Of a stretch of 64,000 bases of DNA, positions 26,874 through 35,893 are shown piece after piece; the first letter of the stretch is position 1, and every line of letters starts with the position of its first letter. Both the position numbers and the translations under genes were made by a program. The DNA is taken from NCBI GenBank assembly GCA_963677785.2, contig CAXXDH010000003.1, positions 1,364,001-1,428,000 on the forward strand, written 5' to 3'. The notes under the pieces were generated by a model. It searched no databases and was not told the origin of the DNA. It saw only the letters and a program-made list of their open reading frames with translations. Origin of the DNA: G963665495 sp963677785. GTDB taxonomy: Bacteria > Desulfobacterota > Desulfovibrionia > Desulfovibrionales > Desulfovibrionaceae.

Positions 26874-28247
26874 CTACTCCACCCCCAAGCTAACACGTAA
26901 ATCCCTTCTATCATTGATGATTTGTGGAGAATGAGTTGCAAGCAGCACACGCATATCATTTGTCGCTATGATTTCTAGTAAATCCGGAACAAATTTCTTT
27001 TGCCAGCTCACATGTAGTGAAAGCTCCGGTTCATCTATAAGTAATAATGTATTTTTACCCATCTTAAAGATTATGTCATAAAAAAGAACTAATTCATGCT
27101 GTTCACCTGAGGATAGACTCGACAAATCTACATTCTTATCAGGATCAGATTCTACAACAAGTCCATAATCTTTATTGCATTTAACTTTTTTGACTGCCCC
27201 AGGAGCCCTTGAAGATTCGAACTTCCTGTTGACAATATCAAGAAACATAGCAACTTTTTTGTATAACTCGTCAAAAACGTTTAACTTTGTCATGTTGTCA
27301 TCGACATAAATTTTCAGAATATTCAAAGTGCTTTCATCTGCTTTTTCAATAGGTATAGGCAAATATCCCTCAGAAGTATCTAAAATACCTACGGCTATGA
27401 GTTCTTTTCTTTTTGTCTCTAATTTATTCATTTGTTCTTGGAGATCAGACACAAGAATTTCAGATTTAACAGGGGTAATGACTCTATTCGGGAAGGTCCT
27501 ATCTAACTCTTGAGAGGTTGTTGTAAATTTGGCAAGATCTTGTTGAAGTGTGTTTTTTAACTCTTCAGCATACATTTCGACTACTGATATTGGTTTTACT
27601 GCTCGTCGAGAGCGATGTGGATGATTTTTAATTGGGGAGATATCTAGTAGACGTTGTGTCTCTATAAATCGGCACTCGATAAAACCTATTATGTTATCAA
27701 GCCACGGTGGAACATTTGTATATTTGCTTTTCGAATAAATCTTATCTGTATAGCCATACAATTGCATTAATTTGATTAAATTTTTCCCTTCCTGATCCCA
27801 TAATTCATCAAAAGTTAATGCTTCGTTTTTATTCATATCTAGCCACCTCCTAGGTCCAATTCTGTCAAGGTGTGGCAAAACTTCATCGATCAATGATATA
27901 GGAAAGTCTTCAGGAGTATAAGAATTAAATAAAAATTCAAAGTCTTCACAATTATTGTCATGCAATGCTTTAAAAATAAGGCCAAACTTATCTTCTTTTT
28001 TTTGAATCTGTGTTATTCCTATAGAAATATTGTCTGTAAAAGAAAAAACAACTTCCTCAAACTCTATCATCCCCATGACTAACCAGTTCTTTGTAAAAAA
28101 AGCATTAATAAGTCTTAATATGGCAGTCTTACCATAGCCATTGGGAGCAGTTATAATAGTAACACCTTCTTTTTGATTCAATTCAATAGTATAACTAAAT
28201 GAAGAGAATAATCCTTTAACAGAAAAAGACAAAAGATGAAGGCTCAT
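26874..28247 (-). CDS. ariA: PARIS defence sensor ATPase AriA (AAA15/AAA21, ABC-type)
   Basis: 457 residues. An ABC-type ATPase with Walker A in TAPNGYGKTAIL near residue 33, a signature LSSGEQHELVLFYDIIF, Walker B LLLIDEPELSLH and a switch histidine in LLATHSPQII. About 300 residues of helical/coiled region lie between Walker A and the signature. This is the OLD-like AAA architecture that in PARIS assembles and stores AriB. GGAGGTCAG before the ATG at 28247 favours this start over one 4 codons earlier. It is paired with a DUF4435 gene in the canonical ariA-ariB order. An OLD/Gabija-type pair is the alternative, but those have UvrD or ATPase-TOPRIM fusion partners. Confidence 0.82.
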   Translation of the reverse strand: MSLHLLSFSVKGLFSSFSYTIELNQKEGVTIITAPNGYGKTAILRLINAFFTKNWLVMGMIEFEEVVFSFTDNISIGITQIQKKEDKFGLIFKALHDNNCEDFEFLFNSYTPEDFPISLIDEVLPHLDRIGPRRWLDMNKNEALTFDELWDQEGKNLIKLMQLYGYTDKIYSKSKYTNVPPWLDNIIGFIECRFIETQRLLDISPIKNHPHRSRRAVKPISVVEMYAEELKNTLQQDLAKFTTTSQELDRTFPNRVITPVKSEILVSDLQEQMNKLETKRKELIAVGILDTSEGYLPIPIEKADESTLNILKIYVDDNMTKLNVFDELYKKVAMFLDIVNRKFESSRAPGAVKKVKCNKDYGLVVESDPDKNVDLSSLSSGEQHELVLFYDIIFKMGKNTLLLIDEPELSLHVSWQKKFVPDLLEIIATNDMRVLLATHSPQIINDRRDLRVSLGVE

Positions 28248-28388
28248 CTGACCTCCCATAGGAGTATATTTATTGACAGTATGCTTGCATTAATAACATT
28301 ATGAATATTTTATTTTAAATACAACCTTACTATATAAAAATCAAGATTTTTGCTGTTAAAAAGAAAAAATCCTCAAGATGGGTAGTTA

Positions 28389-29378
28389 TTACCTCCCCTT
28401 TCCAGCCAACCGATCCGCCAGCCTCCCGGCCCGTAAATGGCTATACCGAGCCAGCATCTGCATGGACTTGTGCCCGGAGATTGCGCGGATTTCCATCACA
28501 TCCAGGTCCGTATTTTCGAACAAGCGGCTTACGGCCTCGTGCCTCAGATCATGAAATCGAAAATCTTCGATTTCCGCCTTTCTGGTGGCGATAAGCATAT
28601 GACGGGTGATCTGGGCTTTGCTCATGCCGAAGACCGAACCCGAAATAGAGCGGGGGAGGGAATGGAGAATGTCCAGTGCGGCAGGTGACAGCGGCACAGT
28701 TCGGGACTCGCCGTTTTTGGTGCGTGGCAGGAGGACAGAGCGATTTTTCAGATCCACCTGAGTCCAGTCCATGGTGGCTATCTCTTCGCGGCGCATGGCC
28801 GTTTCCAGGGCGAATCTGACCACAAGAGCGAAACGCGGATCGCATACGGGCAGCAGGCGTTCCTCCTCGTCGTCCTCCAGCCGGCGTGACCGTCCTGCGG
28901 GCAATTTGGGTTTGTTGGCACGTTTGACCGGATTGACCAGGCTTTCCATGCCCCAATCCGTGGCCGCCATTTCGAACAGCTTGGAAAGCAGCGCCAGGTC
29001 GAGCCGGATGGTATTGGGGCCGACGCCTTCGTCCTGGCGGACTTTGATGAATGCGGCAATGTCTTTGGCCTTGATGGTGGCCATGAAACGTGAAGCCAGC
29101 GGACGGCGTTGAATGGCCCGCGCGCGGTCTTCCTCACGCTTGGAATCGGAAAGCTTGGGCGCGTGCTCCTCGATGTAACGGTCAAGGGCTTCGAAAAGCG
29201 TGGTGGACTCGGCTTCCACCCTGGAGACAAAAATGCCCCGGTCCATTTCGGACTCGATTTCACGAGCCCATTTGGTGGCATCGTATTTTGTCGTGAAAGT
29301 TTAGCAAGTTACAGGCCAACCGCGCTTACGAATACGCGCTTCCCACTGTGACGCACCTCGTTTTCGTATCGTTGCCAT
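28389..29378 (-). pseudogene. Tyrosine-recombinase integrase with nonsense mutation at codon 26
   Basis: 330 codons of a phage/island integrase. The catalytic set is complete: Arg in ALETAMRREEI, Lys in PRTKNGESR, HDLRHE, GH in ISGHKSM, Tyr in MLARYSHLR. The N-terminus is typical (MATIRKRGASQWEARIRKRG), but codon 26 is TAA (29303-29301) in a stretch ending VTC, followed by TFTTKYDATKWAREIES, where relatives have Gln (CAA). A single C-to-T change explains it. Restart at MDRGIF (29246) would lose the N-terminal arm-binding domain. The gene lies 110 bp from the tRNA-Leu 3' end it presumably used. Its loss would fix the island in place. Confidence 0.9.
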
Positions 29379-29410
29379 GGTCGCTCCTTCACTGGCTTTG
29401 TCCAGTCTAA

Positions 29411-29431
29411 GTGGAGCAAAATTGGAGCAAA
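29411..29431 (+). promoter_or_regulatory. Probable integrase arm-binding site, tRNA end
   Basis: Identical to 22043-22063: TGGAGCAAA twice at 11-bp spacing. It lies between the integrase start and the tRNA-Leu 3' end. Confidence 0.6.
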
Positions 29432-29489
29432 AAAGCAAGAAAAACAAAAAGGGCTAACCTCATTTAGAGCTTAACCCTTTGATATTCCT

Positions 29490-29576
29490 TGGTACCCGGG
29501 GCCGGACTTGAACCGGCACGATATTGCTACCGAGGGATTTTAAGTCCCTTGCGTCTACCAATTCCGCCACCCGGGC
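29490..29576 (-). tRNA. tRNA-Leu (anticodon UAA)
   Basis: 87 nt. The acceptor stem pairs GCCCGGG with CCCGGGT, and the discriminator A and CCA end are encoded. The anticodon arm AGGGA-CTTAAAA-TCCCT gives anticodon TAA. It has a long class II variable arm and the T-arm CCGGTTCAAGTCCGG. It is intact and is the integration site of the island to its left; the 3' part is duplicated at 21880-21936. Confidence 0.96.
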
Positions 29577-29664
29577 AGGTTGGGCGCGTATACACCGTTC
29601 GCGGGCGCGTCGTCAATCCGTAATGTTTGGAAGGGCGCTCCGGCCGGGTGTCTTATTGCTGTTT

Positions 29665-30030
29665 TCAGCCGTCCAGCAAGGACGGGATTTTTTTGCTGGC
29701 CTCTTGCCATTTACCGGGCGAGAGGCGGACCACGCAGACGTCTTCCAGGTGTTTGTCGAAACAGAACAGACGGCCTTTGAGCTCGTCGGTCAGTACATCG
29801 GCTGTTTCGCCGAACACGGTTTGCAGAATTTTCTGGTCATATTCGGCAAAGGCGCACTGAAACTGCAGGCAGTCCCCGGCGCCCCAAAAATCAAGATGTT
29901 CAGCCTGGTTGCGCTCAAGCACTTCCTGGATTTTTTCGATAAGATTGTTTTCCACCTCGTACAATTCGTCATAGGAGAGCTTCTGGCTGTACTGCACAAG
30001 GCCAAAAAGCTCGCACTCGAACCTGGCCAC
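29665..30030 (-). CDS. Conserved-looking protein of unknown function
   Basis: 121 residues, soluble and acidic (MARFECELFGLVQYSQKLSY, then LIEKIQEVLERNQAEHLDFW and CLQFQCAFAEYDQKILQTVF). No signal peptide or membrane segment. I do not recognise the family. It stands alone between the tRNA-Leu and cheX, on the same strand as cheX with a gap of 135 bp. Codon use fits the GC-rich core and the frame is well delimited, so it is probably a real gene. Confidence 0.65.
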   Translation of the reverse strand: MARFECELFGLVQYSQKLSYDELYEVENNLIEKIQEVLERNQAEHLDFWGAGDCLQFQCAFAEYDQKILQTVFGETADVLTDELKGRLFCFDKHLEDVCVVRLSPGKWQEASKKIPSLLDG

Positions 30031-30165
30031 TCTTGCCTCGCTTGCTTTTTGTCGGGGTTATGTAATGAGTACGTTGCCCAGTATAGCCCCGGAGGCGGTG
30101 CGCGTCAAAATGGCTGCGCCTTTTGGTACAGGGCAGGGCAGCCGGCTGCTTCCAGGATAAGTCGA

Positions 30166-30645
30166 TCAGGTGTCGGCAAACGCCACTTCCACGACAAGCG
30201 CGCCTTCCTCCAGGGAAAAAGGGATGGACAGGATAGGCGCCGAGGTGATGTGGTCTATGGTATGCCCTTTGCCCTTGACCACAGCCGGGGTGGAGGCGTC
30301 GAAGCTCATGCCCTGTTGCGAAAGCTGGGCGCGTGCCTGGCCTGCTATCATATTAGTCAGCTCGCCCACGGCGTCGACGATGTCGTCGTTGATTTCCGTG
30401 TAATTCTCAAACAACATGTTGTTGACGATCTTTACTATCGCGCCTTCGGACAGGGTCAGCGAAATGGTTCCTTCCGTATAGCCGGAGATGGCGATAATTC
30501 CGGTTACATCGCCAACGGCTTTGCGGTCTTTATTAATATACGGCGCGGCGGGCTGTGCATCCACATGCGCCATGGTGGAGAGCACATGCAGCACCGCATT
30601 CAGAAACGGATTGATAAAATTGACGTCGTACTTGATCTTTCCCAT
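30166..30645 (-). CDS. cheX: Chemotaxis phosphatase CheX
   Basis: 159 residues, normal CheX length. CheX dephosphorylates CheY-P. MGKIKYDVNFINPFLNAVLH, the GDVTGIIAISGYTEGTISLT strand pair and, decisively, DIVDAVGELTNMIAGQARAQ (the helix with the E-x-x-N catalytic pair) are present; the C-terminus is PFSLEEGALVVEVAF. It is transcribed on its own or with the gene downstream; a terminator (30719-30749) separates it from the HDOD gene upstream. Paired here with cheR and an HDOD protein. Confidence 0.93.
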   Translation of the reverse strand: MGKIKYDVNFINPFLNAVLHVLSTMAHVDAQPAAPYINKDRKAVGDVTGIIAISGYTEGTISLTLSEGAIVKIVNNMLFENYTEINDDIVDAVGELTNMIAGQARAQLSQQGMSFDASTPAVVKGKGHTIDHITSAPILSIPFSLEEGALVVEVAFADT

Positions 30646-30718
30646 GATAATTGTGCATAATAAGTTATATTACCCGGCCCTTATACATGATCGGCGCAAA
30701 AGAGTACAGAACAAGAAA

Positions 30719-30749
30719 AGTCCATGCCGAGGACTCGCGGCATGGACTC
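30719..30749 (-). terminator. Rho-independent terminator after the HDOD gene
   Basis: On the minus strand AGTCCATGCCG pairs with CGGCATGGACT (11 bp) around a short loop and is followed by TTTTCTTG. It ends the cheR-HDOD transcript before cheX. Confidence 0.8.
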
Positions 30750-30777
30750 ATCTTATCCAAATCATAGATAAAATTGA

Positions 30778-31992
30778 CTACTGAAACAATGACGTAATGG
30801 AATCGATGGACTTGTCGTGGATCTGCAGCAACAGAGCCAGCTTCTGTTCGTCCATATCGAGCAGCTCCCAGGCCTCTAGCGGCATGCCGGGAAGCACGTA
30901 CATCCACCCGCTGGAAATGGCAGCGGCATTGGCCATATTGTCAGCAAGCTGTACCAGGGCGGCGGATTTGCTGTCCGGCGCGTCCATGGGGGAGTGGTGT
31001 TTGACCACCATCATCCGCAATTCTTCCGGGAAGTCCCATTGTTTCAGCAGATGATCGGCTACCAAGGTATGGTCGAAGCCCAGAATTTCCTGCTCCGCTT
31101 CCACCAGCGGCACGCCGTTGCCGCGCGCGTACAATAACGACTGCACGGAGGCATAAGGCAGGTTCTTGTACATGATCAGCCTGCCCGCATCGTGCAGCAG
31201 CCCTGCGGTAAACAAGCGTTCGGCCGGAAGCTTGAGCTCCGCGCCCAGCAGTTTCGCAAACATGGCGCAGGACAGGGAATGACGCCAGAAGGCCTTCATG
31301 TCGATGAGTTCCGGGGGAATGTCCTTGAAGAAATTGACCGTGGAAATGCCCAGGGCCAGGGTGGAAATTTCCTCGGTACCTACCAGGGAAACCGCGTGCG
31401 GAATGGAATCCACCTTGATCTCAAAACCATAGATGGGGCTGTTCACCAGCATCAGCAGCTTGGCGCTCATGCCCGGATCCATGCTCACCACCTCGGCCAC
31501 GTCCTCGGCCGAGCTGTTGGGCGAATCCAGAACCTGTTTAACGCGTATGTAGAGGTCCGGAAACGAGGAAAGCGAGGTCTCGTGTTTGACCAGGTCTTCA
31601 ACAGAGGCGCGGTCTTTGAAAAAGATATCGCGCAGATGTTCGACGGACTGGGCCGTCAGCTCGCTTTCGCAGGGCAGGTCCCAGCCTTGCGAAACAGCGT
31701 CCCAGGTCCGTTGCATGGTCAGCTGGAACAGCTTTTCGAATGCCGGGCAGTCCGGATCAACATATTCAAAGAATTTATGGACATAAGCGGTTACCCGCTC
31801 CATCAGGAGCTCATCGTCCGTCTCGGGGCTGTCGGTGACATAGGCAAAGCCAGCGCCAAGGGTTTCCAGAGCGTCCAGTATGGATTCATCGATGATTGTG
31901 CCGGCTGCAACGGCCGTGTTGCCGTCCGGGCCTTTCACATCTTTCGCGACAACCATGCCCGGTTCCAGGTATTCCAAGCAAATTTTTTTCAC
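30778..31992 (-). CDS. HDOD-domain signalling protein
   Basis: 404 residues. The N-terminal segment KKICLEYLEPGMVVAKDVKG is typical of proteins with a small domain before an HDOD module. The HDOD domain (about residues 150-350) shows VSMDPGMSAKLLMLVNSPIY, SLVGTEEISTLALG, WRHSLSCAMFAKLLG, FTAGLLHDAGRLIM and LLKQWDFPEELR. HDOD proteins are HD-GYP relatives without nucleotide hydrolysis that link stress, c-di-GMP or chemotaxis signals. An ATG lies 25 codons upstream inside the frame, but the GTG at 31992 has a well-placed GGAG and avoids overlapping cheR. Downstream of cheR by 52 bp. Confidence 0.9.
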   Translation of the reverse strand: MKKICLEYLEPGMVVAKDVKGPDGNTAVAAGTIIDESILDALETLGAGFAYVTDSPETDDELLMERVTAYVHKFFEYVDPDCPAFEKLFQLTMQRTWDAVSQGWDLPCESELTAQSVEHLRDIFFKDRASVEDLVKHETSLSSFPDLYIRVKQVLDSPNSSAEDVAEVVSMDPGMSAKLLMLVNSPIYGFEIKVDSIPHAVSLVGTEEISTLALGISTVNFFKDIPPELIDMKAFWRHSLSCAMFAKLLGAELKLPAERLFTAGLLHDAGRLIMYKNLPYASVQSLLYARGNGVPLVEAEQEILGFDHTLVADHLLKQWDFPEELRMMVVKHHSPMDAPDSKSAALVQLADNMANAAAISSGWMYVLPGMPLEAWELLDMDEQKLALLLQIHDKSIDSITSLFQ

Positions 31993-32044
31993 GCCATTAG
32001 CTCCGTTTGTTTCGGGCAGTTCAACTTGGTATGCAAACAGGCAA

Positions 32045-32923
32045 TTATTCCTGTTTTTGGTAGACAATGCCGCCTATCTTGACGACAGGCTTGAATGCAC
32101 GGGTCAATTGGTGAATGCTTTCCGAATGGCCGAGCACCAGATAGCCTCCAGGCACCAGATTGTCGTAGAACGCGCTCAGGACGCGTTTTTTCATTTCATC
32201 GTCAAAATAGATAATGACGTTGCGGCAAAAAACGACCTGAGATTTGGGGATACGCTTGAGGGCCAGCTGATTGTTCAGATTAATCAACCCGAAATTGCAA
32301 AGCTTTTGCACTTTGGGATGTATCTTGTACCCGTTGGTCTCTTCCGTGAAATACTTCTGAACCATGTCTTTGGGCGTGGTCTTGAAGGCGTACTGGCCGT
32401 ACAGCCCGCGTTTCGCCTTGACGACCATGGCCGGGGAGAGATCATTGGCCGTGATGCTGATCTTCCAGCCCATGACGGAAACCTTGAGCACTTCGTGCAG
32501 AATCATGGACAGCGTATAGGGCTCTTCGCCGGAAGAGCATCCGGCGGACCAGATGTTCAGCTCTTTTTTTCCGGCCTGGGTCTGTTTTTTGATCCATTCA
32601 TCCAAGACAAAGTTCTTGAACACATCCAGCTGGCGCTGGTCCCGAAAAAAACTCGTCTCGTTGGTGGTGATTTTTTCATATAGCATGCTCAGTTCTTTTT
32701 CCTTGTCCTTGGAAAACTTGAGCAGCTTGTAATACTCGCCGAAATTTTTGAGTTTCAGATCACTGAGGCGTTGCCCCAGCCTGTTCTCAATAAGATATTT
32801 TCGCTTGATGGGGATATCGATACCCGTCAACGAATAAATAAATTCCCGCAATTCGTTGAATTCGGAATCCGTTATTTTCGGCGTTTGACGCAGACTAAGG
32901 GAGCTGAAGGACTTGTTCGTCAT
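32045..32923 (-). CDS. cheR: Chemotaxis protein methyltransferase CheR
   Basis: 292 residues. CheR methylates glutamates of chemoreceptors using S-adenosylmethionine. The N-terminal helical domain (residues 17-85, EFIYSLTGIDIPIKRKYLIE, RLSDLKLKNFGEYY) is followed by the SAM-binding methyltransferase: TNETSFFRD, IWSAGCSSGEEPYTLSMI, ITANDLSPAMV, RYGQ-type KRGLYGQY, and VVFCRNVIIYFD. All core motifs are intact. It is the first gene of a minus-strand transcript with the HDOD gene. An MCP lies 3 kb away. Confidence 0.96.
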   Translation of the reverse strand: MTNKSFSSLSLRQTPKITDSEFNELREFIYSLTGIDIPIKRKYLIENRLGQRLSDLKLKNFGEYYKLLKFSKDKEKELSMLYEKITTNETSFFRDQRQLDVFKNFVLDEWIKKQTQAGKKELNIWSAGCSSGEEPYTLSMILHEVLKVSVMGWKISITANDLSPAMVVKAKRGLYGQYAFKTTPKDMVQKYFTEETNGYKIHPKVQKLCNFGLINLNNQLALKRIPKSQVVFCRNVIIYFDDEMKKRVLSAFYDNLVPGGYLVLGHSESIHQLTRAFKPVVKIGGIVYQKQE

Positions 32924-33272
32924 CTATCCATCCTGGTGACTGATATCGTTCGTTCAAACAAAATCCGGACACTGCCGTTGGCCGCAAAGGTACGGACAAA
33001 AATCATAGTTCTTGTGTCGGATGCAAAAACGACTCGTAACGTACGTAATATACTACCACAAAATTACCCGGCTGTGTCAAGAAAATGCATGAAAATGGTA
33101 AGTCCATTGTGCGTAGACCAACACGTTTCGAATAATTGCAGGTTCATATGTCTTTTCCGTAGTGTGTGCGACAGCTGCACTTGCTTTTATCGGCGCTCTT
33201 CACCAAAATGCAGTTTCGCTGTCATTGCGTACGGTGTGTACGGACACGGCACAGAACAACAAGGGGTACACT
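32924..33272. other. Intergenic region between divergent cheR and hypD
   Basis: 349 bp without a convincing gene. It should hold the promoters of both transcripts. The hypD frame is open back to 33162 without homology. I see no clear operator or RNA structure. Confidence 0.5.
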
Positions 33273-34364
33273 GTGGAGATTTTGGAGAGTTTTCATGATC
33301 CTGAATTATGTCGAGGGGTTTTGGACCGGATCAAGCAGGAATTATCCGGACCGTTTCGATTCATGGAGGTCTGCGGTACGCATACGGTGGCGATTTTTCA
33401 AAGCGGGCTGCACTCTCTGCTTCCCGAGGAGATCATCCATGTCTCCGGTCCGGGCTGTCCCGTATGCGTTACCCATGAGAGCGAAGTGGCGGCTTTTCTG
33501 CAAGTCGCGTCCCAGTCCGGCGTGATACTGGCCACGTTCGGCGACCTGATGCGTGTGCCCGGCCCCAAAGGCGCGAATTTGAAATCCGCCAAGGCCGAAG
33601 GCGCGCGGATCGAGGTGGTTTATTCGCCGTTCGACGCTCTGAACCTGGCTGCTGCCAATCCCCGAGACAAAGTGGTGTTCATCGGCGTGGGCTTTGAAAC
33701 CACGGCCCCCACGATCGCGGCCACCATCAAAATGGCCAAACAACAGGGGCTGCAGAACTTTTTCGTGCTCTCCTTTCACAAGCTCGTTCCCCCGGCGCTG
33801 CGCGTGCTGCTGGACGATGCGGACACCGAAGTGGACGCCTTTTTGTTGCCCGGCCATGTTTCCACGGTCATCGGACTGGAGCCTTACAATTTTTTGCCCG
33901 AGGAGTACGACACGCCCGCGGTGGTCACCGGCTTCGAACCCCTGGACATTCTGCGCGCTCTGCTGGAAGTGACCGGACAGCTTCGCGACGGACGGGCCGC
34001 GTTGGTAAACGCCTATACGCGCGCGGTATCCGATACGGGCAATGCCAAGGCCCGCGAGATCATGTACGAGGTCTTTCAACCCGCGGACGCCCTCTGGCGC
34101 GGTTTGGGCACGATTCCCGGCAGCGGGCTCGTTTTCAGGCCGGAATACGCGCAGTTCGACGCGCTGCAGGCCCTGGAAATCAACGTGCCCGAGGCGGCCC
34201 CCTTGCCCGGCTGCCGCTGCGGCGACGTGCTCAAGGGCAAGTTGCGCCCGGACCAGTGCCCGCTGTTCAAAAAGGCCTGCACCCCGGCCAGCCCGGTGGG
34301 TCCGTGCATGGTTTCAACGGAGGGCAGCTGCGCGGCTTATTTCAAATACCATCTGGAGGCCTGA
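33273..34364 (+). CDS. hypD: [NiFe]-hydrogenase maturation protein HypD
   Basis: 363 residues. HypD is the iron-sulfur scaffold, with HypC, on which the Fe(CN)2CO group is built. The conserved cysteine motifs are all present: FMEVCGTHTVAIFQSGL, HVSGPGCPVCVTHESEV, GCRCGDVLKG, and the C-terminal CPLF-AC set ending GPCMVSTEGSCAAY. ATG-initiated versions of the frame extend 37 codons upstream with no homology. The GTG at 33273 preceded by AAGGGG gives the normal family length and N-terminus (VEILESFHDPELCRGVL). hypE follows by 2 bp. The other hyp genes are not here. Confidence 0.95.
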   Translation: MEILESFHDPELCRGVLDRIKQELSGPFRFMEVCGTHTVAIFQSGLHSLLPEEIIHVSGPGCPVCVTHESEVAAFLQVASQSGVILATFGDLMRVPGPKGANLKSAKAEGARIEVVYSPFDALNLAAANPRDKVVFIGVGFETTAPTIAATIKMAKQQGLQNFFVLSFHKLVPPALRVLLDDADTEVDAFLLPGHVSTVIGLEPYNFLPEEYDTPAVVTGFEPLDILRALLEVTGQLRDGRAALVNAYTRAVSDTGNAKAREIMYEVFQPADALWRGLGTIPGSGLVFRPEYAQFDALQALEINVPEAAPLPGCRCGDVLKGKLRPDQCPLFKKACTPASPVGPCMVSTEGSCAAYFKYHLEA

Positions 34365-34366
34365 TA

Positions 34367-35398
34367 ATGGATATATCCGATACGCGCGTACTGCTGGATT
34401 ACGGCAGCGGCGGCCGCGCCTCGCACAGGCTGATAAACGGCCTGTTCGTCAAACATTTCGACAATCCCATTCTTGCCGCGGGCGATGACGCTGCGCGGCT
34501 GGACATCTCCGGACCGCTGGCCATGAGCACGGACTCCTACACCGTGGACCCGATCTTTTTTCCCGGCGGCGACATTGGTTCCCTGGCCGTGCACGGCACG
34601 GTCAACGACGTGGCCATGCTCGGCGCGCGTCCGCGCTATCTGAGCTGCGGATTCATCATCGAAGAAGGCTTGCCTTTCGCGGACCTCGAACGGGTGGTGG
34701 CCTCCATGGCACAGGCCGCCCGGCATGCCGGGGTAAGTATCGTTACCGGAGATACCAAAGTCGTGCCCAAAGGTACGGTGGACAAGCTCTTCATCAACAC
34801 CACCGGCATCGGTGAAATCCTGCTGGATCCGCCGCCTACGGGGTCCGGCGCCAGACCCGGCGATGTTGTCCTGGTCAGCGGCACCATGGGCGACCACGGC
34901 CTGACCATCCTGTCCACCCGTGAGGGATTGAATTTCGCCAGCGACATCCGCAGCGATTCGGCCGCGCTCAACAAACTGGTCGAGCGGCTGCTGCTGGAAG
35001 TGGGGGACGTCCACGTACTGCGCGATCCCACCCGCGGCGGACTGGCAACCTCCCTGAATGAAATCGCCGAACAATCCGGCGTGGTCATCCAGCTGGAAGA
35101 AGCGGACGTGCCCGTACGCAAAAGCGTCACCGCGGGCTGTTCCTTTCTCGGACTGGACCCCTTGTACCTGGCCAACGAGGGCAAGTTGATCTGTATTTTG
35201 CCCGAAGAAAAGGCCGAAGCCGCCCTGGCTGTCTGCAAATCCGAACCGCTGGCCGAAGAAGCCGTTGTGGTGGGCACGGTCCGGAATCCGGAAGACAAGG
35301 GCCCGGGCAAGCCCGGCCAGGTGGTACTGCGTACGCGCCTCGGCGGGCACCGGCTGCTGCATATGCTCGAAGGCGAGCAGTTGCCGCGTATCTGCTGA
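34367..35398 (+). CDS. hypE: Carbamoyl dehydratase HypE
   Basis: 343 residues. HypE converts the thiocarboxamide on its own C-terminal cysteine to thiocyanate, the source of CN ligands for [NiFe]-hydrogenase. The AIR-synthase-like fold shows DYGSGGRASHRLI, MSTDSYTVDPIFFPGGDIG, HGTVNDVAMLGARP and RDPTRGGLATSLNEIAEQS. The essential C-terminus, PRIC, is intact. The start at 34367 is 2 bp after the hypD stop. The frame is open upstream inside hypD but lacks homology. It forms a two-gene unit with hypD. Confidence 0.96.
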   Translation: MDISDTRVLLDYGSGGRASHRLINGLFVKHFDNPILAAGDDAARLDISGPLAMSTDSYTVDPIFFPGGDIGSLAVHGTVNDVAMLGARPRYLSCGFIIEEGLPFADLERVVASMAQAARHAGVSIVTGDTKVVPKGTVDKLFINTTGIGEILLDPPPTGSGARPGDVVLVSGTMGDHGLTILSTREGLNFASDIRSDSAALNKLVERLLLEVGDVHVLRDPTRGGLATSLNEIAEQSGVVIQLEEADVPVRKSVTAGCSFLGLDPLYLANEGKLICILPEEKAEAALAVCKSEPLAEEAVVVGTVRNPEDKGPGKPGQVVLRTRLGGHRLLHMLEGEQLPRIC

Positions 35399-35420
35399 GC
35401 TTCCCTCCTCCTCTCAAAAA

Positions 35421-35456
35421 AATCAGCCCCCGTTTCCATGGAACCGGGGGCTGATT
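35421..35456. terminator. Hairpin after hypE
   Basis: AATCAGCCCCCG pairs with CGGGGGCTGATT-type sequence around TTTCCATGGAA (12-bp stem). An A-run precedes it and no T-run follows, so it is a good stem but a weak intrinsic terminator on the plus strand. Confidence 0.65.
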
Positions 35457-35893
35457 GTCGTAGTACTTGTCCGCCACTCATCTACCTCTGTCTTCAAAAA
35501 AAGCTTACAGCATCTTTCTTGCGCATCCGAGCTGCAAATTCAAAATAGCGGCATAAATAGGTAAATATTATCTATTTAATATTATTATATTTAGCTTATA
35601 TTTATAATTTTTTTGTGTAAAACTATAAAGATAAACATGTTATAGTTTTAGCATAATTATTGCAAAGTATCTACTTATCATATCATTTTTTTAAGAGTGA
35701 TTTTTAGCATGCTGAACTATATCATTATTTATTTAATAATGGAATTCCAGCTAGTGAAAGTCCGAAAAAACGTACACATCTGTCTGAAAAAACGTAATAG
35801 GTTATCTTTTAGCTTTGCGCGCGTCTATGGCTGCGTTCTCTCTTTCAGTTGTAAAGAGAGAAGTCGGATGAAATCATATGATTGGGAGTCATT
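35457..35893. other. AT-rich intergenic region before the MCP gene
   Basis: Strongly AT-rich (notably 35540-35700) with no supported gene. It probably contains the promoter of the chemoreceptor gene. No clear operator is visible. Confidence 0.5.

Noticed and set aside
26874..28247. Gabija (GajA) or OLD-family nuclease assignment for the ATPase
   Set aside because: GajA/OLD carry the TOPRIM domain in the same polypeptide. Here TOPRIM is on a separate DUF4435 protein, as in two-gene PARIS.
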